Assembly (NCBI GenBank): GCA_918026815.1
Contig: CAKJVC010000021.1
Span: forward strand, 186,001 to 250,000
Length of the DNA: 64,000 nucleotides
Direction: 5' to 3'
Source of the DNA: Chalara sp. BL73
Taxonomy: Eukaryota > Ascomycota > Leotiomycetes > Helotiales
Position numbers and translations under genes: made by a program. Numbering within the stretch: position 1 is the first letter of the stretch; each line of letters starts with the position of its first letter. Of this stretch, positions 56,493-64,000 are shown piece after piece. The notes beneath the pieces were generated by a model. It was given only the letters and a program-made list of their open reading frames with translations. It was not told the origin of the DNA and did no database searches.

Positions 56493-58259
56493 ATGTCTGG
56501 AAAAAGAGTTCCTGAGGAGGAAATTGACTTCATTGCTACTCCAGAGCAAGCACCTTCAACATTTCAGCATGAATTGGACTGCGGAGTGCGTATCGTAACT
56601 GTAAGTAAAAATTAATAGCAGCGTGCTGTATTTATGGAGAGCAATCTAACCCATAGGCAGTCACCGACAATCCACGATGGTGTCCTGCCGGCAGATGGCC
56701 CAGGCTCAGAAGGATTCTATAATCTTGCACTTTTCACAATTCTCTTTAGCGTACCGTTGCTCACGTCCTGGATACTCAACAGCGGATGGCGTCTCGCATT
56801 AGGAATAGCCGTCATCACAACTATTCCATTGCTCATTAGCTTCTGGTATATCTCGTCTCGGTTCACGCCTCGCAAGAATGAGAAAGTCAGCCTTCCAGGA
56901 AGGCCGATCGAGGACTATCTCACATTTCATAAAGAAGCCGATATCCTAAAGTATCGCGGCTCAAACAAGAAGATCCCGATGGAGACGTTCCAACAGATGT
57001 ACTTCAAGGGAGATGTTGACTTCAACGGCGATGCCCTAGAGGTAATGGAATATCAGCATGACTGGGCCAACTTCCATTTCACATTTGGGCTTTTTAAACA
57101 CGTCTTTTTCGGATTTGCACCAGAGGTAATAATGCATACTAGATCGCAAGGTGAGCATATGCAAGCACTTTCACAATGCTTCTGCCATCTCGGTACGCGG
57201 AGTTATAGCTGACCTGTTCATAGATGAGGAGCAAGTCCGCGGGCACTACGATCGTGGCGACGATTTCTATGCGTGGTTCCTCGGACCGCGTATGATTTAC
57301 ACATCTGGTATAATCTCGGACCCATCCAAAGCAGAAACATTAGAGCAGCTGCAGGACAATAAACTTGCGGTTGTATGCCAGAAAATAGGGCTGAAGCCGG
57401 GAGACAAGATGCTTGATATTGGCTGTGGGTGGGGAACGCTGGCTCGATACGCGAGCATCAGGCATGGAGCGCACGTCACTGGAGTGACGCTCGGCCGCAA
57501 TCAAACTTCGTGGGGCAATGCTGGACTCATTGCTGACGGCATAAGCCAGGAACAAAGCCGTGTGTTGTGTATGGACTATCGCGACATCCCTAAAGCTAAA
57601 TATGACAAGATTACATGTCTCGAAATGGCTGAACATGTTGGCGTTCGACACTTCTCTAGTTTCCTTAAGCAGGTATATTCCTTGCTCGACGATGACGGAG
57701 TTTTAATCCTGCAGTTAGCCGGGCTGAGGAGACCCTGGCAATATCAAGACCTTACTTGGGGTTTGTTTAGTAAGTGCTTTCGACATATTCAACTTGCACT
57801 TATTTGGGCGGTGCTAACGGCGTGGCTAGTGAATAAGTACATATTTCCTGGAGCAGATGCATCAACGCCACTTGGATTCTACATTAATGGAGCAGAAGGA
57901 GCGGGATTTGAGGTGAAGGGCATTGACACAATTGGGATCCATTACTCGGCAACTTTGTGGAGGTGGTACCGGAACTGGTTGGGTAACCGCTCTAAAGTGG
58001 AAGCCAAATATGGAAAACGTTGGTTCAGAGTATATTTTCCTAGCCGCTGTTATGGAATACATGCTGACATATAAAGATCTGGGAATTTTTTCTGGCATCA
58101 TCTACTATCATTGCACGACAAGGAAATGCCACGTGCTATCAGATTACTTTAGTGAAGAACTTAAATTCCACACAGCGCACCACCGGCATTTCTACTCAAT
58201 TTGGCTTGTCTGGAGCTTTAGCTGCCGAGGGCACTGTGACTTCCGAGAAGCTGGTGTAA
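56493..58259 (+). CDS. mts1: Sphingolipid C9-methyltransferase (fungal glucosylceramide pathway)
   Basis: Adds the C9 methyl branch to the sphingoid base of fungal glucosylceramides, using S-adenosylmethionine, at the ER/Golgi membrane. Five exons (56493-56600, 56661-57150, 57224-57769, 57830-58029, 58077-58259) give 508 residues, the usual family length. Two TM helices near residues 60-105 (ALFTILFSVPLLTSWIL; LALGIAVITTIPLLISFWYI) precede the cyclopropane-synthase-like domain: DEEQVRGHYDRGDDFYAWFL, SAM motif DIGCGWGTLARYA, GVTLGRNQ, CLEMAEHVGVRHF. The last intron, 58030-58076, is needed to restore IWEFFLASSTIIARQGNATC and TQFGLSGALAAEG; without it the protein would stop early. All conserved parts are present. 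Confidence 0.93.
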
Positions 58260-60447
58260 GGAGCGATAGAATTAGGAAGTAGGCGGGCGAAAGGCTCGAG
58301 GCGTCTGCTGCGGCGTATATTTTTAATAGCAGATAGTGCGACTACTTTTATTGATTTAAAGGCACGAAGAATGTTGCATCGAAGTGATCGTCATGATATA
58401 GGGGACGAACCACCTCAAAAGCCGATCCCTTCTCAAAACGCGCCTTCAAGTAACCACTTGCTCAAGTTATGCCGCCATATTATTGTTTGAAACGAACAAG
58501 ATCTACAGGAATATTATATGAAATCATAATTATCTTGTCTAGAGAATAAAGTCGATGATTATTTCACTAAAATGTTCACGTTACAAGACCCGTAATGGCT
58601 CACACATTCCGGCTTCCCAGTTCTGCACTCCAAAACCTCCAGGTGATTGGGACCAAAATTCATCCCTGACTCGCGACGCAAATAGACCGGATCAGATAAG
58701 CTTCGAATTTCGAGTTCCTCAAGCCTGGGACCACTTGATTGTGCTAGATGAGACCGTTGGGGTGGTTACAGGAGCCATGGCTCGCTGCATAGTGGATGCA
58801 CAACATTGTGATACATTCCTGTTACCGAGGTCACTTGTTCTAACTTCCATGGATATTGCTGAGCGATGTGGTATCAAGCATAAAATATCATTTACACAGA
58901 CCTCCAACTGAATTCCAAGCACTGGAGTATCTGCCATCAATGTAATGAACACCGTCCTATATTAAAGATAAAAGCTTGTTAAGAGATGGCTGCCAGGGTC
59001 ATAAATAGAATTTCAGGCGTTTCTTCCCCATACCCAAGATCCTGGATATCTAATTTCGGGCTGATTATATGGGGAGGATTAATGTATCTTGAGTAACGAT
59101 ACGTTAATAGCTAGATAGGATAGTTGGACAACGGAAGTTCTGGAAGCAAAGCAGCCGAGGGTGGGTGAACGCTGGCATCCGCATCATGCAGCCAAAATCA
59201 GGTTTGGGTCATGTTGTTAATCAGCCCTTTGTTCGTTGAGCTTCCATAGAATTCACCGCATCTTCTACTCCCAAGGTTACCCCTTTAGTGCCCCATAACC
59301 TTTGTTTCCTGACGTCAAGTTTCTTAAGCGTAAATGGAAGTCGTTTCAACTTTACAAAACCATATCTTTGCACCACTGATAGATGGCAAGTGAAATTATC
59401 AGCGCAATCACAAGATTCTCTGCAAGTGCCTTTTATATCCCTGAGTATGATAGCCCCGACCGCGGCAATAGAGATATCTGTCTACCCCAGTCGCGGTTAC
59501 GTTCACAGTCTGCCATAAGTCTGCCAATTGTCTTGCAAAGATTGCCAAGGTTGCACCTGGCCCAACATTGTCCACCCGCGGATGTAGATTTCGCGTGGGC
59601 TGGGAACTTCCTGTGCTGAAGTCGATCAGCTCGAATATGGTCCAATACAATTGTAAAAAACGTTATTGAGATCAGAGGTGGCGCTCGAGCCCTTTCACAT
59701 CTGTACAAGAAGTCGTACAGAATAGGGTTGCACTCACCATTTCTCCGCCGAGTATATATGACGAGTCTTTTTCTGTTGGTGGACTCTAATGCGTCGATGG
59801 ATGCGGACAAAGTGAGGACAACGGGATGTGAGAGGAGAAAGAGGTGGGCAGACGGAGATGGCTGATGGATAATGGTAGCAATCGGGATGGCGCAAGGCAG
59901 GGCGCCGTTTGTTCGTTCCTTCCTTCGTTCTTTCCTTCCTTCCTCAACCAGAAGCAGGCCATGCCCCAAGCCAAGGACACCTATAGGATTGGATAGGAAG
60001 GTAGCCTATATGGGCATATTCTATCCCTATCCATCCCATCCCATCCCATCCCATCCCATCCCATCCTATCCTATCCTCTAGGGTGCCCGAGAAGGAGTAG
60101 ATACTTCAGGTAGCTCTTTCAAAGGCGATCACCACCATCGTCACCATCATCCACCGCTGTAATAAACTCATGTTCGGTTCATTAATCACCAGGCTGTTGG
60201 CGACGACGACGACGATGATATGATGTAGCATTGGCCCGCATCAGATTATCCCCCATCACTACTGTTACCCAGCTGGATCGTTTGAAAGAACTGCCGCCTG
60301 TTCTGCTTAGACCTTGCTTCCTTCCCCTGACCCTTCTCTCATCATATTCTTCTCCATCTCTTCGCCCGTTGTGCGTGGAGAGGAGCCCCTTTGCAGAAAG
60401 CTCGCAAATTGCTACACCACTCCTTTACTGTGGTATCTACGCAATTC
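58260..60447. repeat. Intergenic region with CCATC pentanucleotide microsatellite
   Basis: A CCATC-type pentamer tract runs from about 60028 to 60077 with later units changed to CTATC, and a short CGA-trinucleotide run lies near 60198-60213. A 118-codon ATG-initiated frame at 58555-58911 shows no known motif and is not called. Otherwise nothing was recognised in this 2.2-kb stretch. Confidence 0.5.
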
Positions 60448-62977
60448 ATGGCCACCTCTGTACCTGCACTCCTCAAGTTCACACCATCTCGTGTAAGGGA
60501 CAACAGGCAAGACACGGGCACCATGCGTAGGACAATATCGAACAGTTCTAGACCAATACACCCTCGTGGCAACAACGCAAGTAGGTCTCAGTTGGTGAGC
60601 GATGGCAACTTGTACCAAAACAGTTCTCCTGCAGAAGACATCGCTGCTTTCGCAGCTGCCAAAAGGTTACGTGCCGATGCTGAAGCAACGATGGCAGACC
60701 GGCTGTTCGTACAGGACCCTAATTCTCGTCCAAAATGCTTCCGCAACGTCTTTGAGGAAATAATTTTTGTCTTTACTGTCATGATAGCAACAGCCTCTAC
60801 GACTTTTCTTCAGGGAGCTATCGTCATAAACACGGCAATAATTGGGAAGGACCTGCGCATGACAGAGGCACAGGTAGCCTGGATAACTGCAGCGATTGGG
60901 TAAGGGAACATGCGGCCCCTTCAATATGGGAACTGACATTTGTACAGCCTCGCCAGTGGTTCTTTCATGCTCTTCTTCGGTAAGACGGCAGATCTTTTTG
61001 GGTCTAAAATACAACTTTGTGGTGGCATGGTATTCCTCAGTTTCTTTTCTTTATTAAGCTTCTATTCAAATTCTGCCATTCAGATGAACATTTACTGTGG
61101 TTTTCTTGGACTTGGTACTGCCGTTGTTTCCCCCCCTGCTATCGGCGCTCTTTTTGCAACATATCCGGAAGGCAAGCGTCGTAATGCCGCTACTGGAGCT
61201 CTCGGAGCCGGAAATCCAATTGGCTTCATCCTGGGCAGTATTTCGTCAGGATTGGTGACGAAGAAGTTTGGGTGGAATTTGTCATTTCTCATCGTCTGCA
61301 TCTTTTTTGCTGTCATGGCGTTATTTTCTCTCTGGACAGTTCCCTCAATCCCACGACCCAGGAATATGAAAGAAGGGTGGAAGCGGTTTGACTGGGTTGG
61401 CACGTTTGCTACCGTTACTGGAATTTCATTTATCTGTGCCGCCTTGACGTAAGTGTTATAGCATTTATTTCCGTTGAGTAGAGTTACCTGACACACTCTA
61501 GCGATGGACCCGTGAATGGATGGAAATCGGCCAAATTTATTGCGATGTTCATCATTGGCATTATGTTTCTTGCCTCTTTCGTCATATGGGAGCGCAACTG
61601 TCAATTCCCACTTCTGGCTATGGATGTCTGGAAGAATAAGAACTATACATTATGTGTACTTGGTAAGTAATTCCCCAAATAGCGAGATATCTGAAGCAAT
61701 ACATTCTGGTAAATCACTAAAAATTGACACTCTATCACGCGAGACGTTTTCTAAGATCTAACATTTCAACAGTCGTCTTTTTCGGATATATGTCCTTCAT
61801 CACAAATCAATTCTGGATCTCGTTATACATGCAAGATGTACAGAATATTGAGCCAATAATGATAGCGGTTCGTCTATTACCACAAGCTATCGCCGGGATT
61901 TTCTGGAGCTATCTCGGCGGAGTCCTTGCTCAACGCATAAATGGGACGATTTTGATGGCTGTTGGTGGTTTAGCCTATCTGGCTGGAGCTTTACTGCAAA
62001 TTTTCATTCAGAGACATACGTCGTACTGGATGTTTCTATTTCCTTCCTTGTGTATCACAGTTCTTGGGGCAGATATTCAGTTCATCGTCTCAAATGTAAG
62101 TGTGCCTCTTGCCTTTCCACACATTATGCCGCATCTTTTCCTTAAATAGATTTCCATCATCGGCCTTTTTATTTCCCTATCGCCTCCTTATTAGAGGATT
62201 CTCAGAATTACTATTGATGTATTTTAGCTCTATATTTCGACGCAAATGCCAAGTCAGACGGCGCTTGGTGCAGGTGTGTTACAGACCGTAATGCGCCTAT
62301 CGGTCTCAGTTGGTCTGGCCATCACATATGCAGCATACGGCTCCACTCGGAAATCTCCGCAAGCGCATAAGGACATTACTTCTGCTTTTGATAGCGCGTA
62401 CTTTTGCTCGATAGCTTTTGCAGCTGCCGGATTGGTCTTTGTCCCGTTCATGCGAATCGGCAAACAAGGCGCCAAGCCAAAGAAAGATGATGAAAATGCT
62501 GCTGAAGCAGCTGCAGAAAAGCCACACTCACCCCAGGCTGATGAAGAAAATTATCAAGATGAGGACGCTCAGGCGCTGGGAGATAATAACCACAACCCTT
62601 CACCGCTGAATAGAATTGGAAGTATTTCGAGTTTCTTAACCCAAGGCACGTATGGTAGCGAAGGCTCATACTTCCCACGATGGAGCTGGGAAGATGATGC
62701 AGAATATCGAGACGGACGGCATCGAGATGGGAGGGTCATATACGAAGTCTGCATAAAATGTAGTGAGGAGCGTAGAGTACGAATTGAGAATCACCTCGAG
62801 CCTATATGCCATTACGAGCTAGAAGCGCCATCTTCTCGGGGCCGAGACTCAGTCATGGATCGACCGAATACACAAGATCGTGATGAGAGGGTAGCATATG
62901 TAAGAGAGGTTCTACAAAATCACCATAAAAGCAGGAGGGACCAGCTAGGGGCAGGAATTAGCTGGCACACTTATTAA
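60448..62977 (+). CDS. MFS transporter, DHA2 (14-TM) family, Atr1/Amf1-like, with long hydrophilic C-tail
   Basis: Exons 60448-60899, 60948-61448, 61502-61662, 61773-62095 and 62228-62977 give 728 residues. An alternative start is the ATG at 60523 (MRRTISNSS), which has a better Kozak context (GGGCACCATG). The membrane part starts FEEIIFVFTVMIATASTTFL, with TEAQVAWITAAIG, GKTADLFGSK (motif A), ATGALGAGNPIGFILGSISS (motif C-like), later FFGYMSFITNQFWISLYMQD and LGAGVLQTVMRLSVSVGLAI. This matches the Atr1/Amf1-type subgroup used for export of toxic compounds or low-affinity ammonium transport. The substrate is not predictable. After the last TM helix (about residue 550) come about 180 hydrophilic, acidic then mixed-charge residues, longer than usual. 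Confidence 0.9.
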
Positions 62978-63682
62978 TTTCTGGGCCTAATAAGAGTTTT
63001 CACGTAGTCCTACGAGACAAGCTCCGTTCGAAATTCGGATTTATTCGAGGATAGGTGATCGAGCCGCATAGCGAGGAGTTCTGCAGTTTTTGCTGCGGAA
63101 TATTTTCCCTGGATGACAACGGATAAAGAGATTATGGACGGAAGACGGAGCGTGGTAAAAGGATAGTAGAGATCGAATAAAAGAGGAGCAAAACTTATCA
63201 TGTAGGACGACGGTGTTTGCTTTAACACATGATTTAGCGAGAGCTAGTTTCAATGTCTTTGAAGGGTATGATTTTGGGGGCTAAAATTATTGCTGCTTTG
63301 CTTGCGGCATTTAAATGATTATTTGCGGACGGATGAGTTTTAGCATCCAATTACTTTCTGTTTACCCGATAATGGAAATATTGCCTAGAGACACAGTAGC
63401 CCCATATTGGCAAGGCACTGCATAGCTACGGCGTAGTCGGCCCCTAGCGTTGTACTGCCCGGCTCCCACCAATTCAGAATTGACCCAAATCTAGACCCCA
63501 AATAGATTAGCTGAAGGCCCAGAAGCGAAGTACCTCATGTGCGCCTTTCCAATTCTTATTCTGCACCTCTGAGCTGACACTCGCTGACCACCCTCACGCG
63601 GGGTCAGGAGAGCTTATATCGCTCGCTCCCTAACTGTATCGACTCGGGCTTGAATTCTGGAGGACTATCATAGTATTCCACA
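62978..63682. other. Intergenic region
   Basis: No gene was recognised in 705 bp. It contains the 3' UTR of the transporter and the promoter of the acyl-CoA-ligase-like gene. Confidence 0.35.
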
Positions 63683-64000
63683 ATGGTATTACGCTCTTCT
63701 ATATCTATCCATGTCCCAGAAGTGAATTTGCTGTCATGGGTGTTTGAAGGGCCCGAGTATGATAAGAACAAAGATGTGAGATGCTCGTTCGTATAACTAG
63801 AATAATCAACTGAACGATAGCTGTAAATTCAGATATATATCGACGTGCTTGATGACACGCGTCGACTTACTGCTCGGCAAGCAGAGAGCTTTGTCCGAAA
63901 ACTGATCAGTGGTTTTAAAGCTCATGGAGTCAAAGATGGAGATAGCATCCTCATCCATTCCTTCGGTGATGTATGTTACTTAAAGGCCACGGCCGTTTAC
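63683..64000 (+). CDS. AMP-dependent synthetase / 4-coumarate-CoA-ligase-like enzyme, 5' part only
   Basis: The gene is cut by the right edge. Exon 1 is 63683-63775 (MVLRSSISIHVPEVNLLSWV, then FEGPEYDKNKD), and exon 2 is 63833-63970 (IYIDVLDDTRRLTARQAESF, VRKLISGFKAHGVKDGDSIL, IHSFGD), followed by a GTATGT donor at 63971. The pattern (a short N-terminal strand, then the Y/IDV...LT..Q helix and the GVKDGDSILIHS turn) is the usual beginning of fungal ANL-superfamily acyl-CoA ligases. The AMP-binding core (TSGTTGxPKG) must lie beyond the window, so the substrate class is open. Confidence 0.75.

Noticed and set aside
58555..58911. ATG-initiated 118-codon frame downstream of the methyltransferase
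   Set aside because: No recognisable motif, no splice or codon signal that sets it apart; could be a small unknown gene, but the sequence alone does not support it.
60028..60077. Regular CCATC repeat considered as a structured array
   Set aside because: It is a simple pentanucleotide microsatellite without spacers; not CRISPR or telomeric.

Overview
This window comes from a filamentous ascomycete fungus (Pezizomycotina). The signs are short introns of about 46-60 nt with GTAAGT-type donors, HET-domain proteins, a fungal STAND-type N-terminal domain, a Zn2Cys6 regulator, a sphingolipid C9-methyltransferase, and NRPS and P450 remnants. A Leotiomycete is my best guess, but nothing in the sequence proves the class. 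No rRNA, tRNA, CRISPR array or bacterial-type operon was found. Exon boundaries were inferred by hand from splice consensus, reading phase and recalled family motifs, without alignments.

Layout. (1) 0-8.9 kb, housekeeping: a UBP14-type deubiquitinase cut by the left edge, divergent from ISU1; DBP3 and RFT1 tail to tail with 57 bp between stop codons; then a short-chain dehydrogenase. (2) 8.9-26 kb, gene-poor and A+T-rich: a secreted GH16 glucanase, an unidentified coding relic (about 12 kb), a cytochrome P450 pseudogene (13.3-15.0 kb), an intact 3beta-HSD/Erg26-like dehydrogenase (16.4 kb), a broken C-A-T-R nonribosomal peptide synthetase (18.4-22.6 kb) and a broken SRPK-like kinase (23.5-24.7 kb). 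The P450, dehydrogenase and synthetase together look like a dead secondary-metabolite cluster. Both in-frame stops in the synthetase are CAG-to-TAG, as repeat-induced point mutation would produce. (3) 26-35.5 kb, conserved genes: a CBM48 (Crp1/Mdg1-like) protein, the PKA regulatory subunit, splicing factor SPF27/BCAS2, and the dipeptidase DUG1, which has a GC-AG intron and a possible mitochondrial leader.

(4) 36-49.5 kb resembles a fungal non-self-recognition neighbourhood. It has a protein joining a STAND-type N-terminal domain to an Hsp40 C-terminal domain without a J domain, a patatin-like protein whose nucleophile position reads glycine, a Cys-rich membrane protein with one in-frame TGA, and two divergently transcribed HET-domain genes. 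(5) 50-64 kb: a GH76 mannanase-like protein, a secreted beta-propeller, a Zn2Cys6 transcription factor whose first intron is translatable, a sphingolipid C9-methyltransferase, a DHA2-type MFS transporter with a long hydrophilic tail, and the start of an acyl-CoA-ligase-like gene cut by the right edge.

The most interesting items are the decayed C-A-T-R/P450 cluster, the STAND-Hsp40 fusion beside the apparently non-catalytic patatin and HET pair, and the in-frame intron inside the Zn2Cys6 cluster.
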